From positions 1 through 64,000 of the forward strand of contig JAVJTE010000018.1 in the NCBI GenBank assembly GCA_040219025.1: a stretch of 64,000 nt of DNA, given 5' to 3'. Shown here piece by piece: positions 8,332 through 17,456 of this stretch. The notes beneath the pieces were generated by a model. The model was given only the letters and a program-made list of their open reading frames with translations. It did no database searches and was not told where the DNA came from. Position numbers and translations under genes: made by a program. The DNA is from HT1-32 sp040219025. GTDB lineage: Bacteria > Pseudomonadota > Alphaproteobacteria > Rhodospirillales > HT1-32. Within the stretch, counting starts at the first letter, position 1; every line of letters starts with the position of its first letter.

Positions 8332-9024
8332 TCAGCGCATATGCTGGGCGATGATGCCTAGTGCAATCGGCATGGCTGTTCGCCGGTCCATCCCCGGCCT
8401 CAGCCGCTCGTCATACAACGTCCGGATCAGAATCCGGTCGGTCTCGGTCAGCGAATGCCGGACAATCCGGTCGTTGAAGATGCTTTCCTCGACAATCGTT
8501 GAATCATTCCGCAGTCCGAGCGCCTGGGTGACTTCCTGATAGATGCAGTGCCGTGTCTTCTCAACCGTATCTGTCGAGATATAGACATCGGCAAAGGCGA
8601 TCTCGCCCGTTGACCTGCGTCCGACACCGAAGGCACAGTTTGCCCGCTTGAAAGGTGTCTTGGCCCGGATTTCTGCCGTGCTCATGAAATGGATGCGAAA
8701 GGTCGCCTTTCGCTTGCTCAGTTTCTGTGTCATGAAGCCGAGTCCGGTCAGCTTGCCGAGATCATTCAGCAGGGCTGCCAGTTCCTTGAAATGCGCTTTC
8801 CCGCCGATGACATTCACGATGGGTTGACGCTCCCAGCGTGACAGCGGGGCCTCCTCGCCGGTGGCTTCGAGGAACAGGGCGACTTTTTCGAAATGCAGCG
8901 AGACCCGCTCAATCTCCTCCGGGCTGGCGGCCCGGACCGGGCTGAAGGTCGTCGTGATGACCAGCCCGGCCAGCACAAAAGCACTGGCCAGAGCGACAAC
9001 CCGGCGGAGGATGGCGCGGGGCAT
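8332..9024 (-). CDS. DUF2927-type secreted protein
   Basis: About 230 residues from the ATG at 9024, which sits 1 base after the stop of the upstream gene; the frame is open up to 9069 but that part overlaps the neighbour. N-terminal signal peptide (RRVVALASAFVLAGLVI), then a domain with the DUF2927 features: Cys pair NCAFGV and RHCIYQEVTQALGL, and DSTIVEESIF. In that family the second block resembles a metallopeptidase-like ExxQ helix, but no HExxH is present here. Function unknown. It converges on the small copper-operon peptide gene and is coupled to the oxaloacetate decarboxylase-like gene. Confidence 0.7.
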   Translation of the reverse strand: MPRAILRRVVALASAFVLAGLVITTTFSPVRAASPEEIERVSLHFEKVALFLEATGEEAPLSRWERQPIVNVIGGKAHFKELAALLNDLGKLTGLGFMTQKLSKRKATFRIHFMSTAEIRAKTPFKRANCAFGVGRRSTGEIAFADVYISTDTVEKTRHCIYQEVTQALGLRNDSTIVEESIFNDRIVRHSLTETDRILIRTLYDERLRPGMDRRTAMPIALGIIAQHMR

Positions 9025-9025
9025 T

Positions 9026-9901
9026 CTATTTCCCGCCATAGCCCAGATAATCGGTCTTGCCGGCATCATAGAAGGCGCTGCGGCTGTAGCGTTCCAGAAT
9101 ATCGGCAGGGGGCCGCACGTCGGCGACGTCTGTCCCGGTGCGCATGTTCACCAGCGTCTTGTAGATGCCTTCGACAGCGGCTTTCCATGTCGGATGACCC
9201 TGCAGGCAGATACGCACCCTTTCCGACGCCAGTCCTTCGAGATCCCTGAGGTCCGCCGGTGCGCCGCCCAGAACCAGCGGCAGGCTGGTGGCAGCGGTCG
9301 CGGCCAGCATCTGTTCCCGTGACTTGAAGCCGACGATGAACAGGGCATCAACACCGCAGGCTTCCATCGCCTTCAGCCGCTCGGCCAGTTCCGGTCCGTC
9401 GCAGAGACCGGCATGGGTACGACCGAAGATACAAAGTTCAGGATCGCGGCGGGCGGCGAGGGCAGCCCGCAGCTTGCCTGTCATCTCGTCAATCGAGATC
9501 AGCTTTGCCAGCGGGCTTGAGGCATGGGGTGCCGGCAGCAGGGTATCCTCGATGGACAGGCCGGCAACGCCAGCAGTCTCCAGCTCGATGATGGTCCGGG
9601 CGACATTCAGCGCATTGCCGTAGCCGTGGTCGGCATCGACACAGAGCGGCAGATCGCTGGCCCGGCAGATCCGTCGGCACTGGTCGGCAAACTCGGTCTG
9701 GGTCATCAGGGTGATGTCGGGATCGCCGAGGATGACGTAGGAGGCGATGGAGCCGCCAAGCATGCCGATCTCGAAGCCGATATCTTCCGCCATGCGGATC
9801 GACATCGGGTCGAACACGGGTGCGGGGTGAACGCATCGATCACCATTCAGAATTGCACGAAGTTTTTGTCGTCCGGAAATCGTCGTCACCTTGGTCTCCC
9901 T
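9026..9901 (-). CDS. Isocitrate lyase/PEP mutase superfamily, oxaloacetate decarboxylase-type
   Basis: About 291 residues from the ATG at 9901 (the frame is open to 9952). A TIM-barrel of the PEP mutase/isocitrate lyase superfamily: metal site VDADHGYGNALN, second acidic site in SIEDTLLPAP, and GRTHAGLCDG. It lacks the catalytic KKCGH loop seen in true lyases, and the loop DTLLPAPHASS resembles the PA4872-type oxaloacetate decarboxylases. It may therefore decarboxylate oxaloacetate or a related 2-oxo acid. It abuts the DUF2927 gene by 1 bp, an unexplained pairing. A second family member with KKCGH is at 38094-38960. Confidence 0.8.
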   Translation of the reverse strand, partial: RETKVTTISGRQKLRAILNGDRCVHPAPVFDPMSIRMAEDIGFEIGMLGGSIASYVILGDPDITLMTQTEFADQCRRICRASDLPLCVDADHGYGNALNVARTIIELETAGVAGLSIEDTLLPAPHASSPLAKLISIDEMTGKLRAALAARRDPELCIFGRTHAGLCDGPELAERLKAMEACGVDALFIVGFKSREQMLAATAATSLPLVLGGAPADLRDLEGLASERVRICLQGHPTWKAAVEGIYKTLVNMRTGTDVADVRPPADILERYSRSAFYDAGKTDYLGYGGK

Positions 9902-10023
9902 CATGATGTTCGGACAATAGAAGCATTCCGGACCATGGCGGGGCAAGCGCATCGCGATGGATATTTGTCACCTGACATGATTTCCGGCGCATGCCGGGTG
10001 CTGTGAAAACGGTTGTGTCCCGG

Positions 10024-11262
10024 CTACAGGCCGTTGTTTCGGTACCACCGGACAATCAGCTGCCGTTCCTCCGGCTCCATGTAGGAGACATTTGCCGGCG
10101 GCATGGCATGGGTCACACCGGACTGTATGAAGACCGCCTTTGCATGGGTCAGAATGTCATTTTCGGTTTCCAGCCGGACATTCTTTGGCGCGGTGGCAAT
10201 GCCGTCCCATCCCGGTTCCGTTGCGTGACACATGGAACAGCGCCCCTGCACAGTGATGACGACATCCTCGAACCCGGCGGCGGATGCCAGTTGCTGCTGC
10301 TGTCGGGTCAGCGGGCGCTCTGCGGCCTGGTCCGGCCCGTCCGGATTCAGCCAGAGCGGGGCTAGTGACAGCAGGATGATAACAGCGAAGACAACAACAG
10401 TCGCCGGTATCGTCCAGACAGGTGTTGCGCCCCCGGCATGACGGGTGTTGAAGAAATGCCGGATGGTGACCCCCATCAGGAAGACCAGACTGGCAATGAT
10501 CCAGTTGTAATCGCTGGCAAAGGCAAGGGGGTAGTGGTTCGACAGCATCAGGAAGATGACAGGCAGGGTCAGGTAATTGTTGTGGGTCGAGCGCAGCTTG
10601 GCGGTCTTGCCATATTTCGCATCCGGTATGCGCCCGGCTTTCAGGTCGGCGACGACGATCTTCTGGTTCGGAATGATGACGATGAACACATTGGCCGACA
10701 TCACGGTCGCCGTGACGATGCCCAGATGCAGCAGGGCCGCGCGGCCGGTAAAGACATGGGTGAAGGCCCAGGCCAGGACCACGATGATGGCGTAGAGCAC
10801 AATCATCAGCAGGGTTGCGTTGTCGCCCAGCCTGCTGCGGCAGAGCAGGTCATAGCCGAACCAGCCCAGCACGATGATACCGAGCGAAATCGCGATCCCC
10901 GCATAGGCCGGGATATCAAGGACGTCGGGGTCGACCAGATAAAGATCGGCACCGGCATAATAGACGAGGCAGAGCAGGATAAAGCCGGACATCCAGGTCC
11001 AGTAGCTTTCCCACTTGAACCAGATCAGATGTTCCGGCAGCGCCTCCGGGGCGATCATGTATTTGCGGATATGGTAGAAGCCGCCGCCGTGAACCTGCCA
11101 TTCCTCGCCACTGACACCCGGCGGCAGGTCGGGGGATTTCCGTAAACCCAGATCAAGGGCGATGAAGTAGAAGCTGGATCCGATCCAGGCAATTGCGGTG
11201 ATGACATGCAGCCACCGGGCCGCGAATTCCAGCCAGTCCATGACCATGATCATCTCTATCAT
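10024..11262 (-). CDS. puuD: Membrane urate hydroxylase/oxidase PuuD with cytochrome c domain
   Basis: 412 residues. The N-terminal WLEFAARWLHVITAIAWIG and about eight membrane helices match the PuuD urate oxidase domain. A C-terminal cytochrome c domain carries CSMCH (342-346) with a likely axial Met387 in THAMPP. This enzyme converts urate to 5-hydroxyisourate and passes electrons to the respiratory chain instead of making peroxide. A GGAGAGG site supports the ATG at 11262. uraH lies upstream on the same strand and the rest of the pathway is divergent. Confidence 0.93.
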   Translation of the reverse strand: MIEMIMVMDWLEFAARWLHVITAIAWIGSSFYFIALDLGLRKSPDLPPGVSGEEWQVHGGGFYHIRKYMIAPEALPEHLIWFKWESYWTWMSGFILLCLVYYAGADLYLVDPDVLDIPAYAGIAISLGIIVLGWFGYDLLCRSRLGDNATLLMIVLYAIIVVLAWAFTHVFTGRAALLHLGIVTATVMSANVFIVIIPNQKIVVADLKAGRIPDAKYGKTAKLRSTHNNYLTLPVIFLMLSNHYPLAFASDYNWIIASLVFLMGVTIRHFFNTRHAGGATPVWTIPATVVVFAVIILLSLAPLWLNPDGPDQAAERPLTRQQQQLASAAGFEDVVITVQGRCSMCHATEPGWDGIATAPKNVRLETENDILTHAKAVFIQSGVTHAMPPANVSYMEPEERQLIVRWYRNNGL

Positions 11263-11400
11263 CGCATCCTCTCCCTGCTGACGCGCGCAAGACTAGCAGA
11301 TTTGATTGTTCCTGCTATCCAGATAATCAGCAAAGCCTTTCAGGCTGATGAGGGTAATAACGGGGTGGTTGCCGGGGAGCATGCCGGTGAAGATACAGGA

Positions 11401-11760
11401 TCAGCTGCCCCGGTAGGTTGAATAGCCGTAGGGCGACAGCAGCAGCGGGACATGATAATGCGATGCGGGGTCGGAAATACCGAACCGGACCGGTATTTCA
11501 TCCAGGAATTTCGGCTCGGTCTGCCCTTTTGCGTGGCTGTCCAGATAGGCTCCGGCCCGGAAAACCAGCTCGTAGCTGCCGGTCCGGAACTCCTCCTCCG
11601 GCAGGATCGGGCTGTCGGTGCGGCCATCCGCATTGGTGACGGCGGTGCGGATCAGTGTCCGCTGATCGCCGTCGATCCGGTAGAGTGTAATCTCCAGCCC
11701 GGCGGCGGGCCGTCCGCGTGCGGTATCGAGAACATGGGTTGTCAGAAAGCCTGTATTCAT
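11401..11760 (-). CDS. uraH: 5-Hydroxyisourate hydrolase (transthyretin-like)
   Basis: 119 residues. N-terminal TTHVLDTARGRPAAGLEITLY carries the family His, and the C-terminal tetrapeptide YRGS is the hallmark that separates HIU hydrolases from transthyretin. HYHVPLLLSPYGYSTYRGS completes the active site. It opens 5-hydroxyisourate to OHCU, the step after PuuD. No signal peptide, so cytoplasmic. It lies 138 bp upstream of puuD and is divergent from the puuE-uraD fusion across about 144 bp, a shared promoter region. Confidence 0.95.
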   Translation of the reverse strand: MNTGFLTTHVLDTARGRPAAGLEITLYRIDGDQRTLIRTAVTNADGRTDSPILPEEEFRTGSYELVFRAGAYLDSHAKGQTEPKFLDEIPVRFGISDPASHYHVPLLLSPYGYSTYRGS

Positions 11761-11904
11761 CGTCTGATGACCTTTCGGTGTCGTCAGACCTATGATGAGC
11801 CAGACCGGAATGTTTGAAAACAGTTCCCGCAGGAAAGTCTTTCAGTATTTTTGTGAAGACTGCGGGGACGGTTTTGACCTGATAGTGAATGGAGCAGGCA
11901 ACTG

Positions 11905-13347
11905 ATGGATGAGTCGGGCCGTATGGCTGGATACCCTCGTGACATGGATGGCTATGGTGCCCGGGCCCCTGACCCGAAATGGCCGGGCGGTGCGCGCATT
12001 GCCGTGCAGATTGTCCTGAACTATGAGGAGGGCGGCGAGAACAGCATCCTGCATGGCGATGCCGCCTCCGAAGCCTTCCTGTCGGAGATCGTCGGCGCGG
12101 CGGCCTGGCCCGGACAGCGGCACTGGAACATGGAATCGATCTATGAATATGGTGCCCGTGCCGGTTTCTGGCGGCTGCACCGGCTGTTCACTGAATTCGG
12201 CATCCCGGTCACTGTCTATGGTGTTGCCACCGCGCTGGCCCGTTCACCCCGGCAGGTCGATGCGATGCAGTCGGCGGGATGGGAAATTGCCAGCCATGGC
12301 CTGAAATGGATCGATTATCGCGACCATTCGCCGGAGGCCGAACGGGCCGATATGCAGGAGGCAATTCGTCTGCATACGGAGGTTTGCGGCGAGCGGCCGC
12401 GCGGATGGTATACCGGGCGCTGTTCCGTCAACACGGTTGATCTGGTGGCCGCGGAAGGCGGGTTCGACTATGTCGCCGACAGCTACGCCGACGATCTGCC
12501 CTACTGGCATCGCAAGCCGGACGGCTCAGCACAGCTTGTCGTGCCCTACACGCTGGATGCCAATGACATGCGGTTTGCGACGCCGCAGGGCTTCAATGCC
12601 GGCGAGCAGTTCTTCAGTTATCTGAAAGACAGTTTCGATGTCCTGTACAGCGAAGGTGCTGCCGGCTCGGCAAAGATGCTGTCAGTTGGCCTGCATTGCC
12701 GCCTGATCGGCAGGCCGGGCCGTCTCATGGCTCTCCGGCGTTTTCTCGAATATGCCCGCAGCCATGAGGCCGTCTGGTTTGCGACCCGCCTCGATATTGC
12801 CCGGCACTGGCAGAAGATCCATCCGTTTCGCGATAGCGGGTTGCGCCCCGGTGATCTGTCGGAAGCAGAGTTTGTCGCAAAATTCGGCGGCATATTCGAA
12901 CATTCCCCCTGGGTTGCCGAACGCGCCTGGAAGCTGGAACGGGGTCCGGCCCATGATACGGCAACGGGTTTGCACAGCGCCCTGAAACGCTGCTTCCGGT
13001 CAGCCGGTGATGACGAGAAGCTGGCGCTGCTGAATGCGCATCCCGATCTGGCGGGCAAGCTGGCGCAGGCAAAACGGCTGACCGAACAGTCAGCCGGCGA
13101 GCAGGCCTCTGCCGGGCTTGATGCCCTGACGGATGAAGAACGGGCAGTCTTTCAGCAGCTGAATGCGACTTATGTGGAAAAGTTCGGCTTTCCGTTCATT
13201 ATCGCGGTAAAGGGACTGACGAAGGGCCAGATCCTCGACGCCTTCCGGCACCGTATCGACCATGACTATGACAGCGAGTTTTCCGAAGCCTGCCGGCAGG
13301 TGGAGCGCATTACGCTGCTTCGCCTCCGCGACATTTTACCCGACTGA
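11905..13347 (+). CDS. puuE: PuuE allantoinase fused to OHCU decarboxylase (UraD)
   Basis: 480 residues in two domains. Residues 1-310 are a metal-independent PuuE allantoinase of the polysaccharide-deacetylase fold (YPRDMDGYG, AVQIVLNYEEGGE, ASHGLKWIDYRD). Residues 325-480 are OHCU decarboxylase with the catalytic HPDLAG at 379-384 and FGFPFIIAVKG. One polypeptide would thus decarboxylate OHCU to S-allantoin and open the allantoin ring to allantoate. Start supported by GGAGCAGG 7 bases upstream. alc follows 14 bp later. Such fusions are known in proteobacteria. Confidence 0.94.
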   Translation: MDESGRMAGYPRDMDGYGARAPDPKWPGGARIAVQIVLNYEEGGENSILHGDAASEAFLSEIVGAAAWPGQRHWNMESIYEYGARAGFWRLHRLFTEFGIPVTVYGVATALARSPRQVDAMQSAGWEIASHGLKWIDYRDHSPEAERADMQEAIRLHTEVCGERPRGWYTGRCSVNTVDLVAAEGGFDYVADSYADDLPYWHRKPDGSAQLVVPYTLDANDMRFATPQGFNAGEQFFSYLKDSFDVLYSEGAAGSAKMLSVGLHCRLIGRPGRLMALRRFLEYARSHEAVWFATRLDIARHWQKIHPFRDSGLRPGDLSEAEFVAKFGGIFEHSPWVAERAWKLERGPAHDTATGLHSALKRCFRSAGDDEKLALLNAHPDLAGKLAQAKRLTEQSAGEQASAGLDALTDEERAVFQQLNATYVEKFGFPFIIAVKGLTKGQILDAFRHRIDHDYDSEFSEACRQVERITLLRLRDILPD

Positions 13348-13361
13348 GAACAGGACCTCCG

Positions 13362-14372
13362 ATGACACCGACAGACACCGCCGCTCCCGCCTTTGTTCGC
13401 AACAGCATCAATCTGGCCTCTGCCGGTCTGGGGGCTCGCCCGGTCCGGGCCACAAATGAATTCTTTGCCCCGCTGGAACGCATGCTGCAGGATTCCGATC
13501 CGGTCTTCCTGCCGGATGAGTATGACGATAACGGCAAATGGATGGATGGCTGGGAAACCATTCGCCGGCGTAATGGCGGGCATGACGTGGCTGTCATCGC
13601 GCTTGCCACCCGCGGGCGGATTGCCGGGTTTGATATCGATACCGCGCATTTTACCGGGAATTACGCCCCGGCCTGCCGGATCGAGGCGATCAGTTCCGCT
13701 GATGACCCGTCGGATGATGCGGCCTGGGTCGAGATTCTGTCGACCCGTGAACTGGGGCCGAGCGCACATCATTACGTCGACTGCACCAGCGACGAGGTCT
13801 GGACTCACCTGCGTCTGCATATCTATCCGGACGGGGGCGTGGCCCGGCTGCGGGTCTATGGCACGCCACAGATTGATCCGGCAGCGGCAAAAGCGGGCGA
13901 AATTGATCTTGTCTCTGCGCTGAACGGGGGGCGTATCCTCGGGTTTTCCGATGCGCATTACGGGTCCTACCATCGTCTGCTGGCACCGGGCCGCAGCCTG
14001 AATATGGGCGACGGCTGGGAAACCCGGCGACGGCGTGAACCGGGGTTTGACTGGATTGTTCTGGCGCTGGGTGCCCGCGGCACCATCAGTCATGCGCTCA
14101 TCGATACCGGGTTCTACAAGGGTAATTACCCCGAAAGCTGTTCGCTGCAGGCGGCTGACCTCAGTGACTTCAAGGGCGACCTTAACCGGTCGGTGATTAC
14201 CTCGGCGATGTTCTGGGATGAACTGATGCTGCGGCGCAAACTGTCGCCAATGACCGAACATGTGATACCGGCCGATGAAATCAGATCGCTGGGGCCGGTC
14301 ACGCATGTCCGGATGAACATCTATCCGGATGGCGGCATCAGCCGGCTGCGGTTGTTCGGGACGGTTGCATGA
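13362..14372 (+). CDS. alc: Allantoicase
   Basis: 336 residues made of two homologous allantoicase repeats: each contains a DDNGKWMDGWETRRR-type segment (residues about 56-70 and 217-228) followed by IAGFDIDTAHFTGNYAP or IDTGFYKGNYPES. Both halves end with a conserved RLHIYPDGGVARLRVYG or RMNIYPDGGISRLRLFG strand. It hydrolyses allantoate to ureidoglycolate and urea. The ATGA overlap with allA shows translational coupling. Confidence 0.95.
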   Translation: MTPTDTAAPAFVRNSINLASAGLGARPVRATNEFFAPLERMLQDSDPVFLPDEYDDNGKWMDGWETIRRRNGGHDVAVIALATRGRIAGFDIDTAHFTGNYAPACRIEAISSADDPSDDAAWVEILSTRELGPSAHHYVDCTSDEVWTHLRLHIYPDGGVARLRVYGTPQIDPAAAKAGEIDLVSALNGGRILGFSDAHYGSYHRLLAPGRSLNMGDGWETRRRREPGFDWIVLALGARGTISHALIDTGFYKGNYPESCSLQAADLSDFKGDLNRSVITSAMFWDELMLRRKLSPMTEHVIPADEIRSLGPVTHVRMNIYPDGGISRLRLFGTVA

Positions 14373-14866
14373 CGCGGGATATTTTTGTTCAGCCGCTTGC
14401 CGCCGGGGCGTTTGCTCCCTTCGGTGATGTGATCGGGATATCCGGCGAACCGGACTTCATCATCAACCGGGGGATGTGCGGCCGCTATCATGATCTGGCC
14501 GCGCCGGAGGTGGGAGAAGGGCGGGCCGGTATCAGCCTGTTCAAATCCGAGGCTCGCAGCTTCCCCTATCAGCTGGACATGATGGAGCGTCATCCGCTCG
14601 GAAGTCAGGCCTTCATCCCGATGACGCGGGATGCGTTCCTTGTCATCGTTGCCCCTGATGACAACGGCAGGCCGGGACAACCCGTCGCCTTCATGACGCA
14701 GCCGGGGCAGGGGGTCAATTATGCCCGTAATACCTGGCATGGCGTCCTGACACCATTGGCTGAACCCGGGCTGTTCGCCGTGATCGACCGCGTTGGTGAG
14801 GGCGACAACCTGGAGGAATATGAATTCGACGTGCCTTTCATCATCCGGCAGCACGCCGCCGGATAG
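14369..14866 (+). CDS. allA: Ureidoglycolate lyase
   Basis: 165 residues of the AllA cupin-like family. Recognisable features are the N-terminal VQPLAAGAFAPFGDVI, the HPLGSQAFIPM segment and YARNTWHGVLTPL near the C-terminus. It splits ureidoglycolate to glyoxylate and urea, completing urate breakdown. It overlaps alc by 4 bp. No urease or allantoate amidohydrolase is in the window, so urea must be handled elsewhere or excreted. Confidence 0.93.
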   Translation: MTRDIFVQPLAAGAFAPFGDVIGISGEPDFIINRGMCGRYHDLAAPEVGEGRAGISLFKSEARSFPYQLDMMERHPLGSQAFIPMTRDAFLVIVAPDDNGRPGQPVAFMTQPGQGVNYARNTWHGVLTPLAEPGLFAVIDRVGEGDNLEEYEFDVPFIIRQHAAG

Positions 14867-14939
14867 CCGGAAAGGGGCGTTGATCACCTTGATCCCGGAC
14901 GACCGAAAGGCAGGCAGCCCGGGATATGAGGTGGCAGAG

Positions 14940-15473
14940 TCAGCGCTTCACCGCATCGACCAGAATGAAGGCGATCTGGCAGGGTTCCGTGCCGCGGTTT
15001 GACCAGGCATGGTTGGTGCCCTGCTGGACAACCGTGTCACCGGCTTTCAGCAGCACCTCGTCCTCATCCATCATCATGTAGATCTCGCCGGTCAGGATCA
15101 CCGCGTAATCGACGGAATCGGTCCGGTGCATGAACGGGTGCCGGGCACCTTCCACGACATTGGCACCGGCACCCATTTCGGCAAAGGCCGCCTTGCCGTC
15201 GAGCTTTGCCAGCACCTCCGGGTCTTCCGGGTCAAACTGTACGATCCGGAAGACCGAGCCGTTCTTTGGCGGGTGCAGGATCAGCGGGCCCTCGACCGGG
15301 TCCTCATGGAGTTCCATGTCGGCGGGCGTGCGGTCGGCCTTCCACAGATTGGTGAGTGTCACGCCCGGCCGGTTCGGGCGTTTCAGAATGGCTGTCGCCT
15401 CGCCATCCATGATGACCTTTGCCACACCGTTTTCGTCATGTCCGGTAACGACCCGTCTAATCTTCCGACCCAT
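14940..15473 (-). CDS. Cupin-domain protein
   Basis: 177 residues. The C-terminal half is a single cupin barrel with HPFMHRTDSVDYAVILTGE and DTVVQQGTNHAWSNRGTEP; the His and Glu positions fit a metal-binding cupin. The N-terminal half has GRKIRRVVTGHDENG, seen in cupins linked to aromatic or organic-acid metabolism. It lies 27 bp after the TRAP permease gene on the same strand, so it probably acts on, or senses, the imported compound. The substrate is not evident. Confidence 0.8.
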   Translation of the reverse strand: MGRKIRRVVTGHDENGVAKVIMDGEATAILKRPNRPGVTLTNLWKADRTPADMELHEDPVEGPLILHPPKNGSVFRIVQFDPEDPEVLAKLDGKAAFAEMGAGANVVEGARHPFMHRTDSVDYAVILTGEIYMMMDEDEVLLKAGDTVVQQGTNHAWSNRGTEPCQIAFILVDAVKR

Positions 15474-15500
15474 CCGGATCCTCCTGTTCTGTGTCTGTTA

Positions 15501-17393
15501 TCAGTCGGTTTCAAGTGAAGCTGAATGCCTGCCGCGGAGTCGGCCAATCACAATCACGATGACGACCAGCGCCAGCCCGGCCAGGTCGGATATCCAGCCC
15601 TGTGCCAGCAGGGCAAGACCCGCAATCAGCAATATGCCCCGCAAGGGAAGGGTCAGGGCGCGGTCCAGATAACCGACCACGAAGCCGGCCAGACAGATCA
15701 CACCGCCAAGCCCGGTGACAACGGCCTGGCTGATATCCGGCCAGGAGCCGTCCATCATCAGTGCCGGGCCAAAGAAGAACATGAAGGGCAGTACATAGCA
15801 GGTGATGCCATAGCTGAAGGCGGTCCAGCCGACCTTGTTGATATCGGCATTCGCGATCCCCGCCGCGACATAGGAGGCCAGTGCGACCGGCGGGGTGATG
15901 GTCGAGACGCATCCATAGAAGAAAACGAACATATGTGCGGTCAGCAGCGGCACGCCCAGATCGGCCAGCGCCGGTGCGACCACGGTTGCCAGAATCAGAT
16001 AGGCCGCCGTGGTCGGCAGGCCCATGCCCAGAATGATCGCCGTCACCATGGTCAGCAGCAGGGCGAAGAAGGCGATGCCGCCGGATGCAGTGATGATCAG
16101 CCCGGATATTTTTGATCCCAGGCCGGTGATGCCGAGGGTGCCGGCAATGATCCCGGCTGCAGCACAGGCGATGGCAATCGGCACGACGCTTTTTGCCCCG
16201 TCACTGATCGCCCGCGCGGCCCGGATGAACAGGTCGGCATTGATTTTCCGGGTCCAGATGATGTGGCTGACAAACAGCACGAGGATGGAGATGAACGACG
16301 CCTTGAACGGTGAATAGCCGTTCAGCATCATCGCAATCAGGATTGCGAAGGAGAGGATAAAGCGGCTGCCTTTCAGCAGGATCATCCATGTCGGCTCATC
16401 GTCATCCTGTGGCAGGGGCAGGGGCGGCAGGCTGACCTTCGTTGCCTGCAGATGAACCACAAAGAAGACCGAGGCAAAGAACAGCAATGCCGGGATCAGC
16501 GCCGCCTGCATGATGCTGGTATAGGGCGTGCCGATGATCTCGGCCATGATGAAGGCAGCGGCCCCCATCACCGGCGGCATCAGCTGGCCACCGGTCGAGA
16601 CCACGGCCTCAATGGCCCCGGCCTGATGCGGCTGATAGCCTTCACGCTTCATCATCGGGATGGTCAGTGTGCCGGTGACCGCGACATTTCCGGCGGCAGA
16701 ACCGGATATCATGCCAAGCAGGGTCGAGAAGATGACGGCGGTCTTCGCACCGGCGGCGCGCATACCCTGTGTCAGGCGCTGGGCCATCCGGAAGAAGAAA
16801 TCGCCGGCACCGAATTCGCTGAGAAACGCACCATAGATCGCAAACAGGATGATGTAGCTCGACGAGACCCCGATGGGCACACCATAGATACCCTGTGAGG
16901 TGGTGGTCAGGAACTCGGCCATGCGCTCCAGGCTGTAGCCCCGGCCATAGAACACGCCGGGCAGGTAGCTGCTGTAAAACGGGTAGGTGAAGAAAATCAG
17001 GCAGATGCAGGAGAGCATCAGGCCGACACCGCGGCGCGCGGCCTCCAGAATCAGAAACAGGATGACAATCCCGGTCCAGGTATCCAGCCATTCGGTCTCA
17101 CCGCCGCTCATGGCGATATCCTGCCAGCGGCTCAGCATATAGATGCCACTGGCGATGGAGATCACCGCGAGGCCGAGGCTGACAGCACGGTCGGCGAACC
17201 TGTTCTCCGACCGCTGGAAAGTGGGGCGCATCAGGAAGATCATCCCCAGCATCATCAGCAGATGAAAGATCCGGATATCGCGGGTCGACAGGACCAGCAG
17301 GCCAGAGACATTCAGCAGATGGAAACTGCCGATGACAAAGGCCATGACCGCAATGATGCGGTCGCGCAATACAGGTTTCTGAGGGTCTGTCAT
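15501..17393 (-). CDS. TRAP transporter fused permease (4TM-12TM, TAXI type)
   Basis: 630 residues, about 16 or more membrane helices. The N-terminal part is the small DctQ-like domain; the remainder is a DctM-like domain with GMISGSAAGNVAVTGTLTIP, STGGQLMPPVMGAAAFIMAE and ILGMGLPTTAAYLILA. This fused form is usual for TRAP systems with TAXI receptors. The receptor gene is just upstream, separated by a strong hairpin (17402-17429), and a cupin gene follows 27 bp downstream. The imported substrate is unknown; the neighbouring urate genes make a purine-derived acid possible but unproven. Confidence 0.93.
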   Translation of the reverse strand: MTDPQKPVLRDRIIAVMAFVIGSFHLLNVSGLLVLSTRDIRIFHLLMMLGMIFLMRPTFQRSENRFADRAVSLGLAVISIASGIYMLSRWQDIAMSGGETEWLDTWTGIVILFLILEAARRGVGLMLSCICLIFFTYPFYSSYLPGVFYGRGYSLERMAEFLTTTSQGIYGVPIGVSSSYIILFAIYGAFLSEFGAGDFFFRMAQRLTQGMRAAGAKTAVIFSTLLGMISGSAAGNVAVTGTLTIPMMKREGYQPHQAGAIEAVVSTGGQLMPPVMGAAAFIMAEIIGTPYTSIMQAALIPALLFFASVFFVVHLQATKVSLPPLPLPQDDDEPTWMILLKGSRFILSFAILIAMMLNGYSPFKASFISILVLFVSHIIWTRKINADLFIRAARAISDGAKSVVPIAIACAAAGIIAGTLGITGLGSKISGLIITASGGIAFFALLLTMVTAIILGMGLPTTAAYLILATVVAPALADLGVPLLTAHMFVFFYGCVSTITPPVALASYVAAGIANADINKVGWTAFSYGITCYVLPFMFFFGPALMMDGSWPDISQAVVTGLGGVICLAGFVVGYLDRALTLPLRGILLIAGLALLAQGWISDLAGLALVVIVIVIGRLRGRHSASLETD

Positions 17394-17401
17394 GACAGGG
17401 A

Positions 17402-17429
17402 CGGGCCGGTGACCAGAATCACCGGCCCG
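17402..17429 (-). terminator. Intercistronic stem-loop between TAXI receptor and TRAP permease
   Basis: An 11-bp perfect GC-rich stem (17402-17412 with 17419-17429) and a 6-base loop lie in the 63-bp gap between the two genes. There is no long T-run, so it is more likely an attenuator or mRNA-stabilising hairpin that gives more receptor than permease than a full terminator. Confidence 0.65.
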
Positions 17430-17456
17430 CTTGCCCGGGGCATCTTCAGGACCGCC

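Noticed and set aside
13266..14306. 346-codon open frame opposite allantoicase
   Set aside because: Both allantoicase repeats are intact on the plus strand; this is a shadow.
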